Assembly (NCBI GenBank): GCA_903885795.1
Contig: CAISJV010000032.1
Location: 1-64,000, forward strand
Source: an uncultured delta proteobacterium
Lineage (GTDB): Bacteria; Desulfobacterota; Syntrophia; Syntrophales; UBA8958
DNA length: 64,000 nt
Direction of reading: 5' to 3'
In this document: positions 1-7,725 of the stretch, piece after piece
How positions within the stretch are numbered: position 1 is the stretch's first letter
How the letters are laid out: the number at the start of each line of letters is the position of its first letter
Program-made: the position numbers and the translations under genes
Notes under the pieces: model-generated
The model's input: the letters and a program-made list of their open reading frames with translations, nothing else
What the model was told of the DNA's origin: nothing
Databases searched by the model: none

Positions 1-2
1 AC

Positions 3-131
3 AATAATGAGATATGTCAAGCATTAAATGAATATCCAGTGGCACTACGCTTTTTAAATTATCAAAGAGCACACCCAATATTTACAATGGGTTACAAAAA
101 ATATTTTGGCGACTTACACATCAAGTGTTAA
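3..131 (+). CDS. C-terminal end of an unidentified protein running in from the left edge
   Basis: A reading frame open from the window edge ends at a TAA at 129-131 and gives about 42 residues (…ALNEYPVALRFLNYQ…). It has no start inside the window. The aromatic, basic tail loosely recalls the end of a transposase catalytic domain, but I cannot assign a family. The DNA is AT-rich compared with the genes that follow, so a mobile-element remnant is possible. It may also be a chance open frame. Confidence 0.2.
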   Translation, partial: NNEICQALNEYPVALRFLNYQRAHPIFTMGYKKYFGDLHIKC

Positions 132-454
132 AGATGAGTCTCAGAGATGAATATGAAGAGCAGCCCGTTGATGAGCAAATGTGGTGAGGCTTACGAGGCG
201 TGCGTAGGGACTTGTCCGGCAAAATAGCCGTAGTTTTCTGATTTCTTATTCCGCGGGAAAATTTCATGCGGTGATTTTCCTTTTACAGATTCAGGTATTC
301 TTACGGCCCAGCAATGACGCTTCCATGATAAGTAACAATTCTTTGCCAAATTTACGAATATATCATGCAGACAAGTCTCCAAATACAAGTCTTCACCGTG
401 ACCATTCAACCGAATTCATTGAATACCGAATGTAAGGTTGTAAGGTTCAAATGA
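132..454. other. Intergenic stretch without a convincing gene
   Basis: No supported gene is seen in about 320 bases. A 72-codon minus-strand frame at 191-409 has no recognisable domain, no clear ribosome binding site and unusual composition, so it is not called. The right end runs into the promoter-like sequence ahead of the CoA-transferase gene. Confidence 0.4.
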
Positions 455-486
455 TTGACACAGATCGATTTTCAGTCCAATATAAT
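455..486 (+). promoter_or_regulatory. Candidate sigma-70 promoter of the acyl-CoA locus
   Basis: A perfect TTGACA (455-460) and a perfect TATAAT (481-486) lie 32-63 bases before the ATG at 518. The 20-base spacer is longer than the usual 16-18, so the promoter may be weak or need an activator. The TTG at 455 opens a longer in-frame version of the gene, but it belongs to the -35 box, which supports the later start. Confidence 0.4.
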
Positions 487-517
487 CCTCAAAATTAAAA
501 AAGGAGAAAATATCATC

Positions 518-1810
518 ATGGAGAATTGGAAAGAAATTTACAAAAGCAAGGTTGTCAGTGTTAAAGAAGCAGCGGCTATGGTCGGCTCCGGTGATAGAAT
601 CTGGTGTTCGCCCTGCGAAGGAGCTCCGTTTCAGCTCATGGAGGCGCTGGCGGACAGGAAGGACGAACTCCAGGATGTCAACGTTATCTCGGCGCTGGCC
701 CTTTATCCATTCAAGTTACTTCAGTCCCCTGAATATATCGGACGGATCAGCTACCATACCATATTCTACGGAGGCTACGAGCGGGCCTTCAAGAAGGCGG
801 GGAATGTAAGCGTCAATTCAGTCCATTTCTCTAAAGTTCATATTGCCCTAAAATCTTTTTACCGGGTCAACGTCCTCATGGCCGATGTATCTCTGCCCGA
901 TGAGGACGGATACCTCTATTACGGACCCATCGGCGCAGCGTGGAACGGCACGGCCGAAGAGATGGCAGAGAAGATCATCGTTCAGGTAAACAAACACCAA
1001 CCAAGAGTCGACGGGATGGAGCACCGTGTACACGTGAGCAAAGTGAGCTGCATTTGCGAACATGACCATCCCCTGCCCGCTTTAAAGCAAGACGCCCCAA
1101 CGGACATTGACAATAAAATTGCCGATTTTGTCGTGCCAGAGATCCCGGATGGCGCCACCATTCAGATTGGACTCGGCGCCCTCTCCAACGCCATCGGTTA
1201 CAAATTGGAGCAGAAGAAAAACCTGTCCGTCCACACGGAAATGTTCACAGACTCCATGATGGAACTGGTCAGGAAGGGGGTTATTAATGGCAAGATGGTG
1301 GCAGGTTTCGGTCTGGGCAGCGAGGAGCTTTATAACTTCATCGGTGAAGGTAAGGTAGAGTTGACGCCGATTCGCATTGTCAACGATCCTAGAACGGTTG
1401 CCAATGTCGACAAGATCATGTCCGTCAATGTGACGCTTATGGTGGACCTCACGGGCCAGGCCTGTTCCGAGTCCCTCGGCTTCATGCAATATAGCTCCAC
1501 GGGAGGCCAGGCGGATTTCGTCCGGGGCGCTGCCCTGTCGAAAGGTGGCAAGAGCTTCCTCTGCGTTCCCTCTACCGTGACATCTAAGGACGGCAAAGTA
1601 ACTTCAACGATCACGTCCGTTTTCCCCCCCGGCGCGGTGGTAACCACGACACGATCGGATATCATGTATGTTGTCACCGAGTACGGCATTGCCGATCTTT
1701 TCTGCAAACCCATCAGGGAGCGGGTAAAGGCTTTGATCGCTATTGCCCATCCGGACTTCCGTGAGCAATTGGGCAAGGAGGCCGTTGAACTGGGATTGAC
1801 GGGGACGTAA
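518..1810 (+). CDS. Acetyl-CoA hydrolase/CoA-transferase family protein (4-hydroxybutyrate/propionate CoA-transferase type)
   Basis: A 430-residue class I CoA-transferase that would move CoA between an acyl-CoA and a free carboxylic acid in the cytoplasm, activating a substrate acid without ATP. The catalytic Glu sits in the HTEMFTD motif (about residue 241), matching the AbfT/Cat2 family, and the usual C-terminal block TEYGIADLF is present. The ATG at 518 was chosen because AAAGGAG lies just upstream; an earlier in-frame TTG at 455 lies in the promoter. It is the first gene of the acyl-CoA locus, 42 bases before a crotonase. The exact acid cannot be read from the sequence; butyrate, propionate, acetate or a branched acid are all possible. 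Confidence 0.85.
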   Translation: MENWKEIYKSKVVSVKEAAAMVGSGDRIWCSPCEGAPFQLMEALADRKDELQDVNVISALALYPFKLLQSPEYIGRISYHTIFYGGYERAFKKAGNVSVNSVHFSKVHIALKSFYRVNVLMADVSLPDEDGYLYYGPIGAAWNGTAEEMAEKIIVQVNKHQPRVDGMEHRVHVSKVSCICEHDHPLPALKQDAPTDIDNKIADFVVPEIPDGATIQIGLGALSNAIGYKLEQKKNLSVHTEMFTDSMMELVRKGVINGKMVAGFGLGSEELYNFIGEGKVELTPIRIVNDPRTVANVDKIMSVNVTLMVDLTGQACSESLGFMQYSSTGGQADFVRGAALSKGGKSFLCVPSTVTSKDGKVTSTITSVFPPGAVVTTTRSDIMYVVTEYGIADLFCKPIRERVKALIAIAHPDFREQLGKEAVELGLTGT

Positions 1811-1852
1811 TTTTTACTGTTTTCACAAAAACAAGGGAGGGATTCAAGCGCT

Positions 1853-2641
1853 ATGACTTATGAAACTATTATCTTTGAAGTCAAAGAACAGGTTGCATAC
1901 ATTACCCTAAATCGGCCGGAAGCATTCAACGGATTGAATATTACCGTCGGCAAGGAACTCATGCACGCAGCGATTCACTGTGACGAGAACCCCGAAATCC
2001 GGGCCGTCGTTCTAACCGGCGCGGGTAAAGCCTTCAGCGCCGGGGGAGACCTGAAATTCTTTTCCGGATATGGGGATCAGCTTCCTGTCGTTCTTAAAGA
2101 AATGACGGTATATTGCCATGCCGCCGCTTCGCGCCTAATCAGGATGGAAAAACCTCTGATTACAGCTGTAAACGGAGCGGCAGCGGGAATGGGCATGAGC
2201 TTTGCCATTTCCGGCGATATAATCCTTGCCGCCGAGTCGGCATCGTTTACCGCAGCTTATACGGCAGCAGGACTCTCACCTGACGGAGCCATGACATATC
2301 TTTTGCCAAGGATGATCGGACTATCCAGAGCGCGGGAGATGATGATGACAAACCGGCGGTTGAAATCCCAGGATGCCCTTGAATGGGGTCTGGTCAACAA
2401 AGTGCTTCCCGATGCAGATCTTCTGAAAGAAGCCGAGTTGCTGGCGAAATCCTTCGCAAATGGACCGACACGTTCTTTCGGCATTGTAAAAAAACTCCTG
2501 AATGAAAGTTTTTCGGCCACCCTGGAGACGCAAATGGAACAGGAAGCCCGTGGCATTTGCGAAGCGGCGAGAACCGGCGATGGCATCGAGGGCGTTAAGG
2601 CATTTGTGGGGAAACGACGTCCCATATTCAAAGGTAATTAA
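1853..2641 (+). CDS. Enoyl-CoA hydratase/isomerase (crotonase family, PaaG-like)
   Basis: A 262-residue crotonase-fold protein acting on acyl-CoA thioesters in the cytoplasm. The two oxyanion-hole segments are visible: FSAGGDLKF near residue 65 and NGAAAGMGMSF near residue 108. The acidic pair of true hydratases is not obvious: the GLSPDGAMTYLLPR segment (about 140) carries an Asp as in PaaG-type isomerases rather than the second catalytic Glu of enoyl-CoA hydratase. It is therefore more likely an isomerase or other crotonase reaction than plain hydration; this is inference from motif positions. It lies between the CoA-transferase and a GNAT-like gene, probably in one transcript. Confidence 0.85.
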   Translation: MTYETIIFEVKEQVAYITLNRPEAFNGLNITVGKELMHAAIHCDENPEIRAVVLTGAGKAFSAGGDLKFFSGYGDQLPVVLKEMTVYCHAAASRLIRMEKPLITAVNGAAAGMGMSFAISGDIILAAESASFTAAYTAAGLSPDGAMTYLLPRMIGLSRAREMMMTNRRLKSQDALEWGLVNKVLPDADLLKEAELLAKSFANGPTRSFGIVKKLLNESFSATLETQMEQEARGICEAARTGDGIEGVKAFVGKRRPIFKGN

Positions 2642-2720
2642 ATCAACAAAATACTCCTTCGGGGGAATTCGTTGAATTCAGGATGAAGATGATACCTTTA
2701 GTGATGTGGGAAGATTTGCG

Positions 2721-3737
2721 ATGAACGAAAACATTGCGTCAGGTGCAAAGGTGCAAGAAATTGAGATCGATTTTTTCCGCTCGGAAGACGCACCGGGAAT
2801 TGCCCGGCTTTTTCGCCAGGTTTATGGGAAAGGTTATCCCATCAACATCTATTACTCCCCCAAGCGGCTGATCGAGGAGAACGCTGTCGGCCGCGTCCTG
2901 TCCTCCGTGGCCCGCACACATACCGGTGAGGTTGTAGGCCATGATGCCCTCGTTCTCCTGGACCCCGTAACCCGGCTCTACGAAAATGCCGCGGGAGCGG
3001 TTCTGCCTAGATTTCGCGGGCAGGGTGTATTCTTCCATCTTATGAAGCACAACGTCTTCGACTATGCAAAGCGTTTCGGTCTGCAGGAGATACTCGGCGA
3101 GCCCGTCTGCAACCACCTCCAGCTACAGAAGATGTGTCTTCAGCTTGGCTATCGGGAAACCGGGCTGGAAGTGGATCTAATGCCGGCAGCAGCCTATACC
3201 AAGGAGCAGAGTGCACACGGTAGGGTTTCTGTGTTACTGGGATATTTCCTTCATAAACCCATGCCGCAAACCGTTTTTCTGCCGCCGGTCTATCGAGATG
3301 AGCTGGAATACCTGTACGCCGGTATGGGGGTCGAGCGCACTTTTGCGGGAACGAAGGAAGACTTGTCGGCAAGGGAAGACAGCCAGGGGAAAATGGATGT
3401 ATTCACCTCTGCACAAGTTGCACGGATGTCAATTCATCAGATCGGATCGGATTTTGATTCATTTATCTCGCAACTGGAAAACGAGGCATGTGAAAGAGGT
3501 GTGGAGATCTTCCAAGTATGGCTGCCACTCACCTCGCCATTCGCCACTGCGGCGACGGAAATCCTGCGCATACACGGCTATTTTATCGGTGGCCTGCTGC
3601 CAAACAGGTTCGGTGGAGATGGTTTGCTGATGCAGAAGGTTAAATGCGAAACAGACTGGGGGAGCATTGCTCTTCATTCTGAACGTGCAAAGAGGATTGC
3701 AGACATTGTCAGAAGCGATCAGAAAAAAATGAAATGA
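2721..3737 (+). CDS. GNAT-family acetyltransferase-like protein
   Basis: About 338 residues. The N-terminal half carries a GNAT fold signature: RSEDAPGIARLFRQVYG at the start and the acetyl-CoA pyrophosphate-loop-like LPRFRGQGVFFHLM near residue 95. The C-terminal half is less clear and may be a second, degenerate GNAT domain. The ATG at 2721 is preferred over 2706 because GGGAAG precedes it. The acceptor is unknown. Its place inside an acyl-CoA operon suggests either protein acylation control or an acyl-CoA-handling role; both are inference. Confidence 0.6.
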   Translation: MNENIASGAKVQEIEIDFFRSEDAPGIARLFRQVYGKGYPINIYYSPKRLIEENAVGRVLSSVARTHTGEVVGHDALVLLDPVTRLYENAAGAVLPRFRGQGVFFHLMKHNVFDYAKRFGLQEILGEPVCNHLQLQKMCLQLGYRETGLEVDLMPAAAYTKEQSAHGRVSVLLGYFLHKPMPQTVFLPPVYRDELEYLYAGMGVERTFAGTKEDLSAREDSQGKMDVFTSAQVARMSIHQIGSDFDSFISQLENEACERGVEIFQVWLPLTSPFATAATEILRIHGYFIGGLLPNRFGGDGLLMQKVKCETDWGSIALHSERAKRIADIVRSDQKKMK

Positions 3738-4046
3738 AAACCGTAAGTCTTACTTCTACAATGATCGTGCAGATATTTTGACGAGTATTCACCCCTTCAA
3801 AGCAGCATGGTTTGCCAACTGTAAATTTTATTGACGCTTATTCGAAAGGTGCTAGGACTTGGCAGTCTTTTTTTTCGTCAATGTAAAAGGTTGCGGCGGA
3901 CTCCAAAGAAAGTCATCATTAGACATACACCAAGTCCTAAGGAAATTTGGTAGGATGGAAACCGTTTAAATTGTTTTATCGTTTGCGAACGATGTTCAAA
4001 AGCATTAGACCTCAACTTGTTTAACTGATCTCGTCGGAGGTGACTT
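3738..4046. other. Intergenic region with a 10-bp inverted repeat
   Basis: No gene is seen. A 10-bp inverted repeat, TAGGACTTGG at 3853-3862 and CCAAGTCCTA at 3930-3939, encloses 67 bases and an eight-T run near 3870. It could form a long hairpin or be a regulator site. This gap may separate the first three genes from the M24 gene and mutase as two transcripts. Confidence 0.35.
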
Positions 4047-5222
4047 GTGAAACCACAGGATCGCATCATCACATTTCAGGATAAACTAATCGAAGAAAAC
4101 CTGGATGTCGCCCTGCTCATGTATTCCCGTAATATCCTCTATTACACAGGTACGGCGCAGCCGTCCTATCTGGCCGTACAACCTGAGAATTTTCGGCTTT
4201 TCGTGAGAAGCGGCCTTGACTTTGCCCTTCAGGAAGTCTTCATCGATAGAGGAAAAATCGAGGAAGATCGCCGCCTGGATAACATCAGTAAAAAGCTATT
4301 CTCCGACAAGAAAAGCGGACCTCAGCAGATTGGAGCTGAATTGGATGTTTGGACCGTCGAGCAATTCGAACATTTCCGGAGGGCTTTTCCCGGTGTTGAT
4401 TTCGTCAATATCTCACCCTTCATTCTGGAACAGAGAAAAACCAAAGATTCCTCAGAAATCGACAAGATCAGGAAAGCATGCGAAGCGATCCACAAGGGAC
4501 ACGAGGCGGTACTGACGACGTTGCAGGAAGGCATTGCGGAACTGGAACTGGCAGCAGCGGTGGAAAACGCCCACCGCCTGGCCGGCCATGAAGGCATCTT
4601 CTTCATCCGGCAGCCGGATTTCTTCATGAGCCGTGGGCCCATTGCCTCCGGCCCTAACCTGCTTCGAAACAGCGGTGTCGTTTACACCATCACGGGCGTG
4701 GGACTCAGTCCCGCCGTCCCGGCCGGACCATCCCGGAGAAAAATCGAACGGGGAGACATCGTCATAGTAGATATTCCCACCCTGGTGGACGGCTATCACG
4801 CCGACCAAACAAGGACTTATTGCCTTGGCCAAGCCGCCAAACCGGCCAAGTCCATGTATGACGACCTGAAAACCATCGCGGATCATCTGATCAAACAGAT
4901 CAAACCGGGGATGAAATGCAGCGATATCTACCGGATGGCTTTGGAAAAAGCAACAGCGTTGGGGCGGGAAAAACAATTCCAGAGTTTCGGCAAGGGAAAG
5001 ATCTCACGCCTTATCGGCCACGGCATCGGTCTGGAACTGAATGAACCGCCCATTCCCTCTGAGTATGACCATTCCCCGGTGAAGGAAAACTTCGTGATCG
5101 CCCTGGACCTGCATATGCTGGATGAGGCACTGGGCGTCGTCAAGCTGGAAGACATGATCCTCATCGGAAAGGACGGCAACGAGATCATGACGAAAAGTCC
5201 ACGTGAACTCTTTGAGATTTAA
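4047..5222 (+). CDS. M24-family metallopeptidase-like protein (Xaa-Pro aminopeptidase/creatinase fold)
   Basis: A 391-residue pita-bread-fold protein with an N-terminal creatinase-type domain (about 1-135) and a C-terminal M24 domain. Metal-site residues are readable: VDIPTLVDGYHADQTRT gives the two Asp, IGHGIGLELNEPP the His, and VVKLEDMIL the last Glu. The first of the two Glu ligands, normally in an I-E-P-G context, reads ALDLHMLDE, so an Asp is at or near that site. GTG start with CGGAGGTGA upstream. It lies 30 bases before the mutase large subunit and probably shares its transcript. A peptidase in such an operon is unexpected; it may act on a small amide or ester rather than a peptide. 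Confidence 0.75.
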   Translation: MKPQDRIITFQDKLIEENLDVALLMYSRNILYYTGTAQPSYLAVQPENFRLFVRSGLDFALQEVFIDRGKIEEDRRLDNISKKLFSDKKSGPQQIGAELDVWTVEQFEHFRRAFPGVDFVNISPFILEQRKTKDSSEIDKIRKACEAIHKGHEAVLTTLQEGIAELELAAAVENAHRLAGHEGIFFIRQPDFFMSRGPIASGPNLLRNSGVVYTITGVGLSPAVPAGPSRRKIERGDIVIVDIPTLVDGYHADQTRTYCLGQAAKPAKSMYDDLKTIADHLIKQIKPGMKCSDIYRMALEKATALGREKQFQSFGKGKISRLIGHGIGLELNEPPIPSEYDHSPVKENFVIALDLHMLDEALGVVKLEDMILIGKDGNEIMTKSPRELFEI

Positions 5223-5252
5223 AAAACCTAACATGCAAAGGAGGACAATAAG

Positions 5253-6938
5253 GTGACGGCCGCTCTATTTAATAAAAATGAAGTGGGAAAAATCGGGAAA
5301 GCAGGTTCGACGTGGAGAGACGAAGTTTATTCCTGCCATAAGGAGATCAAGGAGAAATATGAGACCTTATCAGGTTTTGAAGTGAAGCCTCTTTATACAC
5401 CAAAAGATCTTGACAGCTTGGATTACCTTCGTGATCTCGGTTTTCCGGGAGAGGAGCCGTATGTACGAGGGGTCCATCCGACAATGTACAGAGGCCGTAC
5501 CTGGACACACCGGCAATTGGCCGGCTTCGGGCCTCCGGAAGAAACGAACAAACGGTATAAGTTCCTCCTCCACCAGGGTGCAACAGGGATAAACGGTGTC
5601 TTCGATTACCCGACCTTGCGGGGCTACGACAGCGATGACCCAGATGTTTATGCTGATGTAGGGCGTGGAGGCGTCTCAATAGATTCTATTGAAGATATGC
5701 GCATCCTCTTCGAGGGAATTCCCATTGATGAAGTCAGTGTTTCTCTCGTAACATGTCAGCCCATCTGCAACATATCGGTTCAGTCCATGTATTTTGCCAA
5801 TGCCCAGAACAGAGGAGTGCCGCTGAATAAACTGGCGGGAACAAGCCAGAATGATTTTCTGATGGAAACCGCTATCACTATCGCGCCCGGTGTTACACCG
5901 CCGAAGGTCTCCTTCAGGTTGAGTTGCGACGCCATTGAATTCTGCACAAAATACGCACCGCGATGGAATCCCATCAGCTACTCGGGATACAACTACCGCG
6001 AGGCAGGATGCACGGCCCCACAGGAAGTAGCATTTATGATTGCCAACGCCGTTGCCTGCTCGGAGGAGTTGATCAGGCGGGGGTACGATATTGACGTCTT
6101 TGCGCCGAGACTGAGCTTTTTCCTTTCCGCTCATAACGACTTCTTTGAGGAAATAGCAAAGTATCGTGCGGCGCGGCGGATCTACTGCAAAATCATGAAG
6201 GAGCGCTTCGCCCCGAAAGATCCCCGCTCACTGATGTTCAGGTTTCACGTCCAGACAGCGGGAGTAGCACTGACAGCCCAGCAGCCCCTGAACAACATCG
6301 CCCGCGCCTCGTATCATGCCCTCGCGGCAGTTCTGGGCGGCGCGCAGTCCGTCCATGTCGACGCTTATGATGAAGCACTGTGCGTGCCGACAGAACTGTC
6401 CTCTCTCACGGCCTTGAGGACACAGCAGATCCTGCAGTCTGAGACCGGCGTGACCAACGTGGTTGATCCCTTAGGAGGCTCCTATTTTCTGGAATCCCTG
6501 ACCAATCAAATGGAAGAAAACATCGGTAGCATCCTGGCTGAAATTGATTCGATGGGAGGCATCGTCAAAACCGTGGAGAAAGGGTGGATTCATGATGAAA
6601 TATCGGCGGCCGCATATCAATATCAAATGAGGGTCGAGTCAGGAGAAATGCCCATTGTCGGCGTAAACTGTTTTCAGATCGAGAATGAAAAGCTTCCAAT
6701 CGAACTTTTTCGCCTGCCGGAGACGCTTAAAATACAGAAAGCGAAACTCGAAAGAATCAAAAAAAAGAGGAATCCAGTGCAAGTGCAGAAGGCGTTAGAT
6801 GCGGTTACCCGCGGATGTGAAGAGGGACGAAACCTCATGGAACTGCTCGTGGAGGGAGTAAGGGTTCATTTGACGGAAGGAGAGGTGTCACAAGCGTTGA
6901 GAAAAGTTTACGGGGTTTGGAATCCTCCCCTATTTTAA
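5253..6938 (+). CDS. B12-dependent acyl-CoA mutase, large (substrate-binding) subunit, atypical active site
   Basis: A 561-residue TIM-barrel subunit of the methylmalonyl-CoA mutase superfamily, with the length and split form of isobutyryl-CoA (IcmA) and 2-hydroxyisobutyryl-CoA (HcmA) mutases. Conserved landmarks include YRGRTWTHRQLAGFG, TLRGYDSDDPD, FAPRLSFF and VDPLGGSYFLE. The substrate-setting residues differ from the known enzymes I could recall and align: Leu89 where MCM has Tyr89, ICM Phe80 and HCM Ile90; Val116 where HCM has Asp117; a Thr/Ile stretch (about 208-210) where MCM has Arg207 and ICM/HCM Gln; and Asn247 where MCM has the catalytic His244 (SGYN instead of SGYH). GTG start with AAGGAGG 5-10 bases upstream. 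The small subunit follows after 30 bases. The substrate is unknown and probably uncharged and bulky. Confidence 0.9.
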   Translation: MTAALFNKNEVGKIGKAGSTWRDEVYSCHKEIKEKYETLSGFEVKPLYTPKDLDSLDYLRDLGFPGEEPYVRGVHPTMYRGRTWTHRQLAGFGPPEETNKRYKFLLHQGATGINGVFDYPTLRGYDSDDPDVYADVGRGGVSIDSIEDMRILFEGIPIDEVSVSLVTCQPICNISVQSMYFANAQNRGVPLNKLAGTSQNDFLMETAITIAPGVTPPKVSFRLSCDAIEFCTKYAPRWNPISYSGYNYREAGCTAPQEVAFMIANAVACSEELIRRGYDIDVFAPRLSFFLSAHNDFFEEIAKYRAARRIYCKIMKERFAPKDPRSLMFRFHVQTAGVALTAQQPLNNIARASYHALAAVLGGAQSVHVDAYDEALCVPTELSSLTALRTQQILQSETGVTNVVDPLGGSYFLESLTNQMEENIGSILAEIDSMGGIVKTVEKGWIHDEISAAAYQYQMRVESGEMPIVGVNCFQIENEKLPIELFRLPETLKIQKAKLERIKKKRNPVQVQKALDAVTRGCEEGRNLMELLVEGVRVHLTEGEVSQALRKVYGVWNPPLF

Positions 6939-6968
6939 AGTGACTAAAACTTGAAAGGCGAGTAAATA

Positions 6969-7367
6969 ATGCAAAGAAAAATTCGCATACTCATGGCCCG
7001 TCTGGGGATGGATGCCCACTGGCGGGGAAGCATCATCGTCGCACGCGCTCTTCGCGATGCAGGGATAGAAGTTATTTATGTCGGTAACCAGATGCCGTCG
7101 AACATTGTAAAGATGGCAATGCAGGAAGATGTCGATTTCATCGGTCTGAGTTCTCTATCCGGGAACCACCTCATTCTCGCTCCCAAGGTCATCAAACTGC
7201 TGCAAAAGGAGAATTCCGGCGACATAAAGGTAATCTTCGGCGGAACCGTGGCTCCCAAAGACATTCCAGTGCTGAAAAAGGCAGGCATCGCCGAAGTTTT
7301 TGGTCCCGGGACCCCCCTGAAAAAGATCGTCGAATATATATCCGCGGCAGCGACGGATCTAAAATAG
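6969..7367 (+). CDS. B12-dependent acyl-CoA mutase, small cobalamin-binding subunit
   Basis: A 132-residue Rossmann-like B12-binding domain that completes the mutase encoded just upstream (compare HcmB/IcmB, about 136 residues). The cobalamin-ligand motif DxHxxG appears as MDAHWRGS (residues 14-21), followed by GLSSLSGNH and IFGGTVAP, which line the nucleotide tail. Two bases of the usual motif differ: Arg stands where MCM has Lys604 (ARLG for AKMG), and Trp follows the ligand His where Asp is common. The ligand His and its Asp partner are kept, so base-off/His-on cobalamin binding is expected. No MeaB/ArgK chaperone gene is visible nearby. Confidence 0.9.
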   Translation: MQRKIRILMARLGMDAHWRGSIIVARALRDAGIEVIYVGNQMPSNIVKMAMQEDVDFIGLSSLSGNHLILAPKVIKLLQKENSGDIKVIFGGTVAPKDIPVLKKAGIAEVFGPGTPLKKIVEYISAAATDLK

Positions 7368-7559
7368 TCCTGTTTATCTTTTACCTGTTATCCATAATGT
7401 GAAAGGGCGCAATTGAACATTTTGAAATAGGTAATCTGCACTCTTGGATTATCAAGCATGCTGAGGCTTTTTAGGTGCACACGAGCCCGTCTTTTTCTGT
7501 ATTTTACCAAGATCAACCTTACTGACAACAAATACTTAAGGAGCCTTGGGGGAATTTAT

Positions 7560-7690
7560 CCACCTAGGACGTCATATTTTCGACTTGGGATTAACGGGGT
7601 CGCCACCCGGTTGAATCGGGTTATCTTCCCCGGATGCCAGAGAGCCGCCAACATACGCGGGGAAAGGTGGACAAAGTTGTCCTTTTAAGT
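7560..7690 (+). promoter_or_regulatory. Structured leader RNA, candidate cobalamin-type riboswitch with terminator-like hairpin
   Basis: The 320-base gap after the mutase holds a dense set of complementary segments. ACCCG 7605-7609 pairs with CGGGT 7617-7621. TTCCCCG 7626-7632 pairs with CGGGGAA 7658-7664, or its CCCCG alternatively with CGGGG 7595-7599. CCACC 7603-7607 can pair with GGTGG 7666-7670. GGACA 7669-7673 pairs with TGTCC 7678-7682 and is followed by TTTT, like an intrinsic terminator that would compete with the GGTGG pairing. The loop at 7632-7651 (GATGCCAGAGAGCCGCCA) resembles the B12 box of cobalamin riboswitches, though with several mismatches. It precedes an HD phosphohydrolase and NrdD homologue. 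The upstream 7368-7559 part shows nothing else. The class assignment is tentative. Confidence 0.4.
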
Positions 7691-7725
7691 TGATATTTTT
7701 ACTCGAATATTATAAAAGTCAGCTC

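Noticed and set aside
191-409. 72-codon minus-strand frame at the left end
   Set aside because: No domain, no clear ribosome binding site, odd composition.
7458-7688. 76-codon frame through the leader region
   Set aside because: It crosses the hairpins of the leader and has no recognisable protein pattern.
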